NCBI RefSeq assembly: GCF_910585845.1
Contig: NZ_CAJUHF010000012.1
Coordinates: forward strand, 1-64,000
Direction: 5' to 3'
Length of the DNA: 64,000 nt
Origin: an uncultured Bacteroides sp.
GTDB lineage: Bacteria; Bacteroidota; Bacteroidia; Bacteroidales; Bacteroidaceae
The notes beneath the pieces were generated by a model that saw only the letters and a program-made list of their open reading frames with translations, was not told the origin of the DNA and did not search any database. A program made the position numbers and the translations under genes. This document shows, piece after piece, positions 35,101 to 42,173 of this stretch (position 1 is the first letter of the stretch; each line of letters starts with the position of its first letter).

Positions 35101-35518
35101 AACCTACGTGACCGGTAGCAGTGAGCGCATGCTCCTTTACCGCGAACTGGACAGCTTGGTGCTGGACAAGGATGTGGAGGCCTTCCGTGCTCGTTTGGAA
35201 GACCGTTTCGGTGCTGTTCCGCCGGAGACGGAGGAGTTGATGCGTATTGTTCCGCTCCGCCGTCTGTCCGCCCGTATGGGAGTGGAGAAGGTATTATTGA
35301 AAGGCGGGCGCATGTCTCTGTTCTTTGTCTCCAATCCGGACAGTCCCTATTATCAGAGCCAGGCGTTCGGCAAGGTCATTGCCTATATGATGAAATACAC
35401 CCGGCGTTGCGACCTACGCGAGCAGAACACCCGGCGTAGCATGTTGGTGAAAGATGTGCGGACCGTGGAAGAGGCAGTCAGCGTGATGCAAGAGATGGTG
35501 GCGATGCAGGTGGAGTAA
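32132..35518 (+). CDS. mfd: Transcription-repair coupling factor
   Basis: Mfd removes RNA polymerase stalled at DNA damage and recruits UvrA. The 1,128-aa protein has the full domain order: UvrB-like N-terminal region (about 1-340), the polymerase-binding RID/CarD-like domain (PGDYVVHTDHGVGRFAGLVR near 440), the RecG-like translocase with Walker A GDVGFGKTEVAVRAA near 592, the DEEQ box IIDEEQKFGVSV near 694, motif VI region MRGRVGRSNKKAFCYLL near 865, and the C-terminal TRCF domain (about 1000-1090). It is monocistronic. A second ATG three bases later is equally possible. Long open frames on the other strand are artefacts of its GC-rich codon use. Confidence 0.98.
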   Translation: MMTITELQQRYAAHPNAEAMRGLLKNLSVRTLFCEGLCASAASLFSSVLVQQAECPFVFILGDLEEAGYFYHDLTQVLGTEQVLFFPSSFRRAIKYGQKDAANEILRTEVLSRLQKNEPGLCVVTYPDALAEKVVSRKELGDKTLKLHVAEQVDMNFISEVLRSYGFEYVDYVYEPGQYAVRGSIIDVFSFSSEYPFRIDFFGDEVESLRTFEVDSQLSKEKKESIVIVPDLSRSLEQGGTGGMVSFLDFLHPDTVLAMRDFLWLRERIQAVHDESLTPQAIAAREAEENGAISLEGKLADAGEFTVRALDFRRLEFGGKPTGTPDAVVSFKTTAQPIFHKNFDLVANAFKEYLSLGYDLYICSDSQKQTDRIRAIFDDRGDNISFTAVERTLHEGFADNTLRLCIFTDHQLFDRFHKYNLKSDKARSGKVALSLKELNQFTPGDYVVHTDHGVGRFAGLVRIPNGDTTQEVMKLVYQNEDVVFVSIHSLHKVSKYKGKEGEAPRLNKLGTGAWEKLKDRTKSKIKDIARDLIKLYSQRREEKGFQYSPDSFLQRELEASFIYEDTPDQSKATSDVKADMESARPMDRLVCGDVGFGKTEVAVRAAFKAVTDNKQVAVLVPTTVLAYQHFQTFRDRLKELPCRVEYLSRARTAAQSKAVVKGLAAGEVNILIGTHRILGKDVKFKDLGLLIIDEEQKFGVSVKEKLRQLKVNVDTLTMTATPIPRTLQFSLLGARDLSVIQTPPPNRYPVQTEVHTFNEEVIVDAINFEMSRNGQVFFVNNRISNLVELKSLIERHIPDCRVCIGHGQMEPAELEKIIFDFVNYDYDVLLATTIIESGIDIPNANTIIINQAQNFGLSDLHQMRGRVGRSNKKAFCYLLAPPLSSLTPEAKRRLQAIENFSDLGSGIHIAMQDLDIRGAGNMLGAEQSGFIADLGYETYQKILSEAVHELKTDEFADLYAEELKGDGTVSGEQFVDECQVESDLELLLPATYVTGSSERMLLYRELDSLVLDKDVEAFRARLEDRFGAVPPETEELMRIVPLRRLSARMGVEKVLLKGGRMSLFFVSNPDSPYYQSQAFGKVIAYMMKYTRRCDLREQNTRRSMLVKDVRTVEEAVSVMQEMVAMQVE

Positions 35519-35550
35519 ATGGGGTATTGCAGTGAAAACTATAGGATAGT

Positions 35551-35688
35551 CTATCGTCCGAATTGAATCGCAACCCCGATATTGAGGAATGTGATATTAT
35601 TCTTGAACCAATTATGATTCACTCCGTCATCATATCCGTCTGTGTTGAAGAGGCGTCCGTCCGGATTGACAAACCAGTCGGCGGCATC
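35551..35688 (-). pseudogene. C-terminal remnant of an outer-membrane barrel protein gene
   Basis: The minus strand encodes 45 residues up to a stop, ending NITFLNIGVAIQFGR, the closing strand of a PorT/OmpA-like barrel with the usual terminal aromatic-x-arginine. The segment before it (DWFVNPDGRLFNTDGYDDG) resembles a loop near the end of such barrels. There is no start codon, and upstream the frame meets a stop at 35689-35691, exactly where the TfoX remnant begins. It is therefore the tail of a gene whose body has been deleted. Confidence 0.72.
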
Positions 35689-35851
35689 TTATCAGGGTAA
35701 CTTTTGATGAAAGCGATGTTGTTACAGGCAGTTATTACACATTTTCATTGACGTAGATGACGTCGTCACCCATCATCTTACGCGAACGTACCTCTCCCAA
35801 AGGAGCAAGTACGTCGCAGATGAATTCTATGAAATCAGTAGAACAGGCCAT
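35689..35851 (-). pseudogene. Frameshifted and truncated TfoX/Sxy N-terminal domain gene
   Basis: From an ATG at 35851 the minus strand reads MACSTDFIEFICDVLAPLGE, then VRSRKMMGDDVIYVNEN and a stop. In the next frame the domain continues as CVITACNNIAFIKSYPD, so one base has been lost in the AAAA run after VNE. The sequence then breaks off at the barrel-protein remnant. TfoX N-terminal domain proteins are about 110 aa; only about half remains. It follows the DJ-1/PfpI gene by 5 bp and was probably once the next gene of that minus-strand operon. Confidence 0.8.
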
Positions 35852-35856
35852 GGCTT

Positions 35857-36468
35857 TCAATCTTGGGGGAATAGGGCGCAGAAACCTTGTTTGTTGAATT
35901 GATAATACATTTCGATGCGTTCAGGCGTATCGTTCTCAAGTAACAGCAAGAGTTCTTTGGCAAATTCAAGCGTGGCGGAACCGTTGGCGGTTACGATGTG
36001 TTGGTCGCTGACGGCTTGGGCGTGGATGTAACCATCGGGATTGGTATAGTTACTACCGCCCCAAAGTTTCAGTTGCTCCAGTCCGTTACCAGTATGCTTC
36101 ACGGCATTCAGGAAACCATGCTGAGCCATGAATGAAGCGGCATTGCAGATGGCGCCGACAATCTTTCCTTTCTCTATGGCTTGCCGCACAATCGGCACTA
36201 CCTTTTGGGCAACAGGCGTGCTCCAGCCGAAGCCGCCGATCAGTACCAAGGCGGCATAATCGTCGGGCATGGTGTCGAACGAATAGTCCGGCAGGGCGCG
36301 GAGGCCTCCGATGGATTGCACCGGTTCCAGTGTCGGGGCAACCACCTTGTTGATATACTTCGGGTTGGCTTTCAAAGCCATTTCATCGGAGGCGATGGCT
36401 TCCGAAAGATAGACTGTTTCGTGGTTGGCGTAGTCGTTCAGCAGCAGATATAATACTTCGTTCTTCAT
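35857..36468 (-). CDS. DJ-1/PfpI family protein
   Basis: This 203-aa cytosolic protein has the flavodoxin-like fold of the DJ-1/PfpI superfamily. The nucleophile elbow is GAICNAASFMAQHG near 104-117, with Cys106 in the usual place, and the upstream acidic residue lies in ALVLIGGFGW. Members serve as glyoxalases, chaperone-like deglycases, proteases or amidases, and sequence alone does not choose between them. It sits downstream of DUF3795 and zinc-ribbon genes (3 bp and about 350 bp), a set of small accessory genes, and upstream of the broken TfoX gene. Confidence 0.88.
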   Translation of the reverse strand: MKNEVLYLLLNDYANHETVYLSEAIASDEMALKANPKYINKVVAPTLEPVQSIGGLRALPDYSFDTMPDDYAALVLIGGFGWSTPVAQKVVPIVRQAIEKGKIVGAICNAASFMAQHGFLNAVKHTGNGLEQLKLWGGSNYTNPDGYIHAQAVSDQHIVTANGSATLEFAKELLLLLENDTPERIEMYYQFNKQGFCALFPQD

Positions 36469-36471
36469 AAT

Positions 36472-36816
36472 TTATTTCTTTTTAATGGTTTGACATCTTC
36501 GTTGGGTCATCTCTTCGGCAAAGGCCTGTTCGCCATGCTCCTTGATGTAGCGGATGCAGGCAGGGCGGTCGGACTTGAACAGGAAGGCGAAAAACTTCCC
36601 TATCCAGTTGGAGAATACTTTGCATTCTTGCACATTGCGCGGACACTCGGCACAGGTATTGAACTTGTTTCCTAGGCAGCACGAGCGTATCCTGCACCAG
36701 TTCGCCTTGTCGTTTTGCTTGCATCCGGGACATTTCCCGGTCAGGAACTTGCGGCAAGCTCCGCAGTAAAGGCCGCAAGCGGCAATGTTTTGCGTATCGG
36801 ACACGATTGTCTTCAT
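36472..36816 (-). CDS. DUF3795 cysteine-rich protein
   Basis: The 114-aa protein is rich in cysteine, with ACGLYCGACRKFLTGKCPGC at about 13-32, CRIRSCCLGN near 41-50 and CAECPRNVQECKVF near 55-68. This is the pattern of DUF3795, a small family presumed to bind metal ions, probably zinc or an iron-sulfur cluster. The C-terminal part (SDRPACIRYIKEHGEQAFAE) is a helix seen in many members. Function is unknown. Its stop is 3 bp from the start of the DJ-1 gene and its own start is 5 bp from the end of the zinc-ribbon gene, so the three form one operon. Confidence 0.82.
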   Translation of the reverse strand: MKTIVSDTQNIAACGLYCGACRKFLTGKCPGCKQNDKANWCRIRSCCLGNKFNTCAECPRNVQECKVFSNWIGKFFAFLFKSDRPACIRYIKEHGEQAFAEEMTQRRCQTIKKK

Positions 36817-36821
36817 AAGTA

Positions 36822-37112
36822 TCAGACGTTAGAGTGAATGTCCGCCTCTTTCCACCGCTTCAGGTGGGGAAAGTATTGCAGCATCTGTTCTTTGGCTTGC
36901 AGGGGAGTCAGTTCCTGACCTGTATGCGCATTCATCTGGTCTAAGAATTGCAGGCAGAATTCCACCATCTGGTTCATGGTGAAATCTTGTGTGAACTTGC
37001 CGTCTTGGTAGCAATAGACGCAATAATCCTCACTGCGGCTTCCATCCGCATTTGTCCCTCTGTTCTCATCGGTCAGGGGCATACCGCAGCTTTGGCAGAA
37101 ATGTTGTTCCAT
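36822..37112 (-). CDS. Putative zinc-ribbon protein (PF12674-type)
   Basis: The 96-aa protein begins EQHFCQSCGMPLTDENRGTN and continues SEDYCVYCYQDGKF, giving two CxxC pairs of a zinc ribbon, then a helical tail (TMNQMVEFCLQFLDQMNAHT; EQMLQYFPHLKRWK). This matches the putative zinc-ribbon domain proteins common in gut anaerobes. The ATG at 37112 places the ribbon at the N-terminus as usual; a GTG at 37247 would add 45 residues read from the palindromic element upstream and is unlikely. It is the first gene of the operon with DUF3795 and DJ-1. Its role is unknown. Confidence 0.82.
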   Translation of the reverse strand: MEQHFCQSCGMPLTDENRGTNADGSRSEDYCVYCYQDGKFTQDFTMNQMVEFCLQFLDQMNAHTGQELTPLQAKEQMLQYFPHLKRWKEADIHSNV

Positions 37113-37193
37113 ATTAATAGGAGGTTGAATGCCTGTCAACTCCCGATACAGGCGGTTATAAAAATGTAAAGCGTGGGAACTGCAATGCCATTT

Positions 37194-37315
37194 TAAAGTT
37201 GAGGTCCTGAGAAAACCTTTGATACAAATATGGTAATAGCAGCCCACGCTATATGCGTGAGAACCACTATGCTACCTCTTGTATCAAATTCGAAATTTCT
37301 CAGGTTTCAACTTTA
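37194..37315. repeat. Long imperfect palindromic element, about 122 bp
   Basis: Arms at 37194-37227 and 37279-37315 are near-complements (outer TAAAGTTGA, middle CCTGAGAAA, inner TTTGATACAA all pair), and the loop contains a further hairpin CACGC-TATAT-GCGTG. The whole stretch could fold into one long cruciform. It may be a miniature inverted-repeat element, the fused ends of a lost IS, or a structured RNA leader for the zinc-ribbon operon, which starts 80 bp away. I saw no clear target duplication. The rest of 37113-37537 has one terminator hairpin and no gene. Confidence 0.6.
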
Positions 37316-37391
37316 CAAGATAAGCATAACGCTTTCTTTCTCTAATACGTTACGGACGGAGTCTATTCCCAATCCGAATGCAAATGTATAA

Positions 37392-37437
37392 AAAATCCGT
37401 AATATAACTACTGCTGAGGGCTAATATTACGGATTTT
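37392..37437. terminator. Perfect 14-bp AT-rich hairpin, probably bidirectional
   Basis: AAAATCCGTAATAT (37392-37405) pairs perfectly with 37424-37437 around an 18-nt loop. The A run on one side and T run on the other let it act on either strand. It lies 100 bp downstream of the HU-like gene on the minus strand, which it probably terminates. Confidence 0.7.
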
Positions 37438-37537
37438 ATTCATCTGTTTATCGGTATTTCGATGAAACTATAATTATACATAATATGGTGATTTATAGCC
37501 CAAAATCGGCAATAAATCATCATATACGTTATCTATC

Positions 37538-38164
37538 CTACCTCTTCCTGATATACACCTTGTGCGACCCTCTTCCCGTTGTTCCGATGCCGCTGTCGGG
37601 CGTTTCGCTCCACAGCTTCAGTTCGCGTGCGGCAGCGTTGCGCAGTAATCCTGTGAGTTGGCAGTAGTCGGTGACTTTCATCAGCGGGTGCTGTTCCAGA
37701 TAGTCTTGTGCCATCTTCAGGCGTTGTTCCGGTGTGTATTGCTGCGAGGAGCGCTGGAACTTCCATTTGGAACGGTCCAGGTAGCAATGCCGCCCCGTCT
37801 CCTGTATGAACTCTTTGTCGGCACGGAAATTGATGTTCTTGATGCAGATGCTCATGGCGTTGCGTTTCTTGCCTCCCGGTTCGGCACTTTCGCGGTCGAA
37901 GCCTTCGCGCAGCCCTAAGGAGGGAGTGAATACACCCAATCCATCAATTTTCACCGAGTGTCCTTGCCCCATTTCGCGGGCGATGGCTTGGGTGAGCGAC
38001 CTTACCAACCCGATGATGTCGCCGGGGGTGAAGGTACTGGCATAGTTGATGTGTTCTGCCAAATAGTTCAAATCCACTTGTCCCCAAATCTTCATGCGGG
38101 GAAAGAGTACTTTTTCGCCTTCCTCGTTGGGAAGCGTCAATTCTTGCATCTGATATTCTGCCAT
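37538..38164 (-). CDS. HU-like (HU-HIG type) DNA-binding protein
   Basis: The 208-aa protein has an HU/IHF-like domain at about 1-115 of the HU-HIG type: KIWGQVDLNYLAEHINYAST, then GDIIGLVRSLTQAIAREMGQ and VKIDGLGVFTPSLG, the last matching the GFGxF motif of HU. Residues 145-208 form a second helical region (TPEQRLKMAQDYLEQHPLMK; DYCQLTGLLRNAAARELKLW) that looks like a helix-turn-helix and ends in GRGSHKVYIRKR. It probably binds DNA structurally. The ATG at 38164 begins MAEYQMQELTLPNEEG, as in relatives; a TTG at 38206 would add 14 residues. It is monocistronic. Confidence 0.85.
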   Translation of the reverse strand: MAEYQMQELTLPNEEGEKVLFPRMKIWGQVDLNYLAEHINYASTFTPGDIIGLVRSLTQAIAREMGQGHSVKIDGLGVFTPSLGLREGFDRESAEPGGKKRNAMSICIKNINFRADKEFIQETGRHCYLDRSKWKFQRSSQQYTPEQRLKMAQDYLEQHPLMKVTDYCQLTGLLRNAAARELKLWSETPDSGIGTTGRGSHKVYIRKR

Positions 38165-38283
38165 GATACTGTGATTTAAGAAGAAGTAATCTGTTGTCCC
38201 GTTCAAAGTATGGTAGAAAGCTGCTTTTACTCCTGTCGGAAAAAGGGATTACTCCCGTTATAAACTTGTTTAACTTGCTGCAT

Positions 38284-38367
38284 AAACTTCATCTCGCGTC
38301 GCGAGATGTATATCTCGCCTGCCGGGATGTACATCTCAGCCGCAGAGATGTGCATCTCAGCAGCTAA
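38284..38367 (+). repeat. 21-bp tandem palindromic repeats, four units
   Basis: Four consecutive 21-bp units share GATGTnCATCTC or a variant, each with its own small palindrome. The first also contains the perfect palindrome ATCTCGCGTCGCGAGAT (38291-38307). The array lies in the 430-bp divergent space between the HU-like and HxlR genes, upstream of the HxlR promoter. A period of 21 bp equals two turns of B-DNA, so all units face the same side of the helix. The frame running through it is repetitive by chance and not a gene. Confidence 0.85.
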
Positions 38368-38536
38368 GATACAGTTTTTCTTTGGGATTAACAAACTTTC
38401 TGACGGTGAAGTGACGTTTTTTTCCTATACAGAAGGGTGCTTGCTACTATTGTTTATCCGGCTAAATCCGATGCCTTGTGGATGGAAGGTTAAGGCGCCT
38501 GTTCGTTTGGATGTTTGTTTTTTAAAAGAATTTCTC

Positions 38537-38568
38537 TTTGGTGATTAAAAAGCATTTGATTACTTTTG
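38537..38568 (+). promoter_or_regulatory. Consensus Bacteroides promoter for the HxlR gene
   Basis: TTTG at 38537-38540 and TACTTTTG at 38561-38568 are both perfect matches, separated by exactly 20 bp. It lies 26 bp before the ATG at 38595 and rules out the GTG at 38538 as the translation start, since that codon lies inside the promoter. Confidence 0.85.
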
Positions 38569-38594
38569 TAGAGCGAATAGACATCCCCTATATT

Positions 38595-38969
38595 ATGAAT
38601 AGAACAACCATAGAAGATGCCGTATTTCCGGGTTGCCCCATACGGAACATCCTGTCGAGATTTGGCGATAAATGGTCGCTGCTGGTTATATACACACTTG
38701 ACAGGCAGAACCGGGCTGTGCGATTTAAGGAGTTACAGCGTGAGATTTCGGATATTTCACAGAAGATGCTGACCGTGACGTTGCGCACACTGGAAGAAGA
38801 CGGCTTTGTGACACGCACGATATATCCGGAAGTGCCGCCTCATGTGGAATATGCCTTGACGGAAAGGGCGAAATCATTACTCCCGCACATCAATGCCTTG
38901 ATTGGTTGGGCTTTGGAGAATATGGACGCGATTCTGAACGATAGAAAGGCGGCTGTAGGAAAAGGATAA
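38595..38969 (+). CDS. HxlR family transcriptional regulator
   Basis: The 124-aa winged-helix protein belongs to the HxlR family: CPIRNILSRFGDKWSLLVIY at about 14-33, then RFKELQREISDISQKMLTVT (recognition helix) and LRTLEEDGFVTRTIYPEVPP with the wing, ending HVEYALTERAKSLLPHINAL. Cys14 is the conserved N-terminal cysteine that senses aldehydes or oxidants in several members. It has a consensus promoter of its own and is followed 36 bp later by a beta-lactamase gene in the same direction. Control of that gene is possible but not shown. Confidence 0.92.
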   Translation: MNRTTIEDAVFPGCPIRNILSRFGDKWSLLVIYTLDRQNRAVRFKELQREISDISQKMLTVTLRTLEEDGFVTRTIYPEVPPHVEYALTERAKSLLPHINALIGWALENMDAILNDRKAAVGKG

Positions 38970-39005
38970 TATATACTCGCAGGTTGAATTGAATAATATG
39001 TATTT

Positions 39006-40001
39006 ATGGCAAAATTGAGAAAAACTTGCATTACTGTTTCGGGCATTATCTTGATGGGACTGGTGATATGGGGGCTTATGTCGCTGTCATTGGAAACGGG
39101 GAAGAGGGAGAAGGGATATACGGATGTCCTGACCGATACCATCGCTCAAATCGTGTCGGGCTATCCCGGTGAGATAGGCGTGGCTATCATCATAAACGGT
39201 ACTGATACCGTTGCGGTCAACAATGCGCCTGTTTATCCCATGATGAGTGTGTTCAAGGTTCATCAGGCGTTGGCTGTTTGTCATCGGTTCGACCGTGACG
39301 GGCTTTCGCTCGATACTTTGATGACGATACGGAGAGACGAACTTGATGCCCATACCTGGAGCCCCATGCTGAAGGAGCATCAGGAGCCGGTGATGACGTT
39401 GTCGGTTGGAGATTTGTTGCGTTATACGCTTCTGCAGAGCGACAACAATGCAAGCAATCTGATGTTCGAGAAATGGGTAGATGTGGCGGAAACCGACCGC
39501 TTCATTGCGACGCTCATTCCCCGTGCGAGTTTCCGGATAACCTATACGGAGTCGGAGATGGCAGCCGACCATGCCAAAGCATACTCCAACTGCACTTCGC
39601 CTCTTGGGGCAGCGATGCTGATGGAGCGGTTGTTTACCGATAGCCTGGTGAGCCGTGAGAAGCAAGCCTTCATCCGAAAGGCGTTGAGCGAATGTGTGAC
39701 CGGTAAAGACCGGATAGCGGCCCCCCTCGTCGGAAAGGAAGGGGTGAGTCTTGCCCACAAGACTGGTTCCGGCTACGTGGATGAAGAGGGCAGGCTTGTC
39801 GCCCACAATGACGTAGGCTACATCTGCCTGCCGGGCGGTGTGCGCTATACGTTGGCGGTGTTTGTCAAAGACTTTAAGGGGAATGAGTCGCAAGCCTCAC
39901 AGGCTGTGGCATGCATATCGGAGTGCGTGTATTCTGTTATCGCTTCCCGCCGTATAGCTTGTCTATCAGATCCTGCCGCCCTATCTTCTTCAGTTCATTG
40001 A
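39006..40001 (+). CDS. Class A (subclass A2, CepA/CblA-like) beta-lactamase
   Basis: This serine hydrolase would open beta-lactam rings in the periplasm. All active-site motifs are present: SVFK (YPMMSVFKVHQAL) at about 80-83, SDN (TLLQSDNNASN) near 146, the omega-loop Glu in ITYTESEM near 180 and KTG (LAHKTGSGYVD) near 250. HYPMMSVF-type and QSDNNA-type contexts are those of the Bacteroides CepA/CblA group. The N-terminus is a membrane anchor or signal (ITVSGIILMGLVIWGLMSL) without a lipobox. Family members end near residue 315; here the frame runs 15 or so residues further and overlaps the convergent ygiQ gene by 65 bp. Confidence 0.93.
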   Translation: MAKLRKTCITVSGIILMGLVIWGLMSLSLETGKREKGYTDVLTDTIAQIVSGYPGEIGVAIIINGTDTVAVNNAPVYPMMSVFKVHQALAVCHRFDRDGLSLDTLMTIRRDELDAHTWSPMLKEHQEPVMTLSVGDLLRYTLLQSDNNASNLMFEKWVDVAETDRFIATLIPRASFRITYTESEMAADHAKAYSNCTSPLGAAMLMERLFTDSLVSREKQAFIRKALSECVTGKDRIAAPLVGKEGVSLAHKTGSGYVDEEGRLVAHNDVGYICLPGGVRYTLAVFVKDFKGNESQASQAVACISECVYSVIASRRIACLSDPAALSSSVH

Positions 40002-41829
40002 TGATGTTCCGCCGCTCTTCGGGCTTATACCAGAAGAAGAACTGCCGCTGTGCCAGCTTCTCGCGCGGAGTCTTGGCACTGAACACCGGTTCCAGCGTAT
40101 AGGGGTGATACCCTGTGTACCAGGCTTCGGTGGAGACGGTCATCGGGGTAGGGGTGAAGTCTTGCACCTGCTCCAGATGGAAGTCCAGCCGCTTGGTGAT
40201 GACGGCAAGTTCCGCCATGTCCTCTTCCTTGCAGCCGGGATGGCTGCTGATGAAGTAGGGGATAAGTTGCTGGCGCAATCCTTCCTCACGGTTGATGCGG
40301 TCGAATATCTTCTTGAACTCACTGAACTGACTGAACGGAGGTTTGCGCATGATGCCCAGCACACGCTCCGAGGTATGCTCCGGAGCTACTTTCAGGCGGC
40401 CGCTGACGTGGCGGGCTATCAGTTCGCGGGTGTATTCTGCTGTGCTCTTGTTCACTTTCGGGTCTTTGCTCTGGTGCAGAAGCAGGTCGTAGCGCACGCC
40501 GCTGCCGATAAATGACTTTTTGATGCCGGGTAGGGCATCCACTGCATGATAGATATCGAGCAGCGGACGATGATCCGTATTCAGATTGGGGCATACCTTG
40601 GGGTGGATGCACGACGGGCGTTTACATTTCCGGCAGAGCGTCTCATCCTTACCCTTCATCCGGTACATATTGGCCGACGGTCCTCCAAGATCACTCAAAT
40701 AACCTTTGAAGTCGGGCAGTTCCATCACGGCTTTCACCTCTTTCAGGATGCTCTCCTTGCTGCGGCTCACGATGAACTTTCCCTGATGGGCGGAGATGGT
40801 GCAGAAGGCACATCCGCCGAAGCAGCCCCGGTGCAGGTTGATGGAGAACTTGATCATGTCGTATGCCGGTATGCGCTTCCCCTTATATTTGGGATGAGGC
40901 AGACGGGTGTAGGGCAGGTCGAACGAGTGGTCCAGTTCCGCTTCTGTCAGGGGAGGATAGGGAGGATTGACGACGACCGTCTGCTTGCCTACCCGTTGCA
41001 GGATGCGTGAGGCGGCGTACTTGTTGCTCTCTTCCTCGATGTGGCGGAAGTTGGCGGCCTCTTTCCTTTTGTCCTTCAGGCACTCTTCGTGCGAGAAGAG
41101 GGTGATATCCTCTTCTTGCGGACTGACTTCCTTATCGAGGTAGACCATCTGCGGGATGCCGGCAATCAGTTGCTTGAACTCTTCCGGAGCGATGGTTTTC
41201 TCTTCTGGAGCGACGGGGCTGTTCGCATCTTCGATATTGGCGGTATCAGCCAATTTCTGTTTCACTCTTCCGGCGAGTTCCACCACAGGCTTCTCTCCCA
41301 TGCCGTAGATGATGGCATCGGCTCCGCTGTCTACCAGAATGCTGGGACGCACGCGGTCTTGCCAGTAGTCGTAGTGTGTCAGCCGCCTCATGCTTGCCTC
41401 GATACCGCCCAGCACGACGGGAACGTCCGGATACAGTCTTTTCAGTATCTGCGTATATACAATGGTGGGATATTCGGGGCGCATGTCCGGACGGCCATCC
41501 GGAGTGTAGGCATCGTCGCTGCGTAGCCGCTTGTTGGCTGTGTATTTGTTCACCATGCTGTCCATGCAGCCGGGGCTGATGCCGAAGAACAGCCGGGGGC
41601 GTCCCAGCTTCTTGAAGTCGCGCAGGTCGTCGCGCCAGTTGGGTTGGGGAACGATGGCTACACGCAAGCCTTCCGCTTCCAGGATGCGGCCGATGACGGC
41701 AGCACCAAAAGAAGGATGGTCCACGTAAGCGTCGCCGCTAAAGAGAATTACGTCCAGTTGATCCCATCCGCGAAGCTCCACTTCTTTCTTGGTGGTGGGC
41801 AACCAGTCTGTCAGTCGATATTCTTTCAT
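39937..41829 (-). CDS. ygiQ: YgiQ family radical SAM protein
   Basis: The 630-aa protein has an N-terminal B12-binding-like region (KEYRLTDWLPTTKKEVELRG; DVILFSGDAYVDHPSFGAAV), a radical SAM core whose cluster motif is HRGCFGGCAFCTISAHQGKF (CxxxCxxC) near residue 310, a second Cys group CRKCKRPSCIHPKVCPNL near 385, and the DUF3362-type C-terminus (QVQDFTPTPMTVSTEAWYTG). YgiQ's reaction is unknown; anaerobic enzymes of this type need an intact [4Fe-4S] cluster. The ATG at 41829 matches relatives; 41853 is an alternative. Its 3' end overlaps the convergent beta-lactamase gene. Confidence 0.93.
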   Translation of the reverse strand: MKEYRLTDWLPTTKKEVELRGWDQLDVILFSGDAYVDHPSFGAAVIGRILEAEGLRVAIVPQPNWRDDLRDFKKLGRPRLFFGISPGCMDSMVNKYTANKRLRSDDAYTPDGRPDMRPEYPTIVYTQILKRLYPDVPVVLGGIEASMRRLTHYDYWQDRVRPSILVDSGADAIIYGMGEKPVVELAGRVKQKLADTANIEDANSPVAPEEKTIAPEEFKQLIAGIPQMVYLDKEVSPQEEDITLFSHEECLKDKRKEAANFRHIEEESNKYAASRILQRVGKQTVVVNPPYPPLTEAELDHSFDLPYTRLPHPKYKGKRIPAYDMIKFSINLHRGCFGGCAFCTISAHQGKFIVSRSKESILKEVKAVMELPDFKGYLSDLGGPSANMYRMKGKDETLCRKCKRPSCIHPKVCPNLNTDHRPLLDIYHAVDALPGIKKSFIGSGVRYDLLLHQSKDPKVNKSTAEYTRELIARHVSGRLKVAPEHTSERVLGIMRKPPFSQFSEFKKIFDRINREEGLRQQLIPYFISSHPGCKEEDMAELAVITKRLDFHLEQVQDFTPTPMTVSTEAWYTGYHPYTLEPVFSAKTPREKLAQRQFFFWYKPEERRNIINELKKIGRQDLIDKLYGGKR

Positions 41830-41953
41830 GAGGCAAAATGATAAGTCAGACATAAGAACAGGGCAATACCTCCTTATATTCTTATGTCCTTTTGTCTATA
41901 AAAAAAAGCAAGATAATGTGTCTCGTCAGTCTATGCCAGTGACTCTTGCATGT

Positions 41954-42172
41954 TCATGACTGCTTGGCAAACTGCACTGTCATCCGTTCTCCGTCGTAAA
42001 TCTCACGGAAACCGATCTGTTGTTCGGCAAGATACTCCTTCAGGTCATTGAAGGCGGAGGCATCGTCCATGATGATTTCCAGCTTCTCGCCCTTTCCCGC
42101 CTGGCATAAAGCCAGGATGGCGGGAATGAGCGGGCTGTAGTGCTTCTGACCGCAAGTGTCGATTGTTTTCAT
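41954..42172 (-). CDS. TusA/YedF-like small protein with altered CPxP motif
   Basis: This 72-aa protein aligns by pattern with TusA-family sulfur-carrier domains: MKTIDTCGQKHYSPLIPAIL, then LEIIMDDASAFNDLKEYLAE and a terminal beta strand. In active TusA/YedF proteins a CPxP motif starts helix 1. Here the place is taken by QKHYSPL, with no cysteine; the only Cys is five residues earlier in DTCG. It may have lost sulfur transfer and kept another role, or use Cys7. It lies 125 bp from ygiQ on the same strand. The assignment is moderate because the protein is short. Confidence 0.6.
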   Translation of the reverse strand: MKTIDTCGQKHYSPLIPAILALCQAGKGEKLEIIMDDASAFNDLKEYLAEQQIGFREIYDGERMTVQFAKQS

Positions 42173-42173
42173 C

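Noticed and set aside
38306..38548. An 80-codon frame with repeated MYIS/MCIS heptads
   Set aside because: It is only the 21-bp DNA repeat read in one frame and runs across the HxlR promoter.
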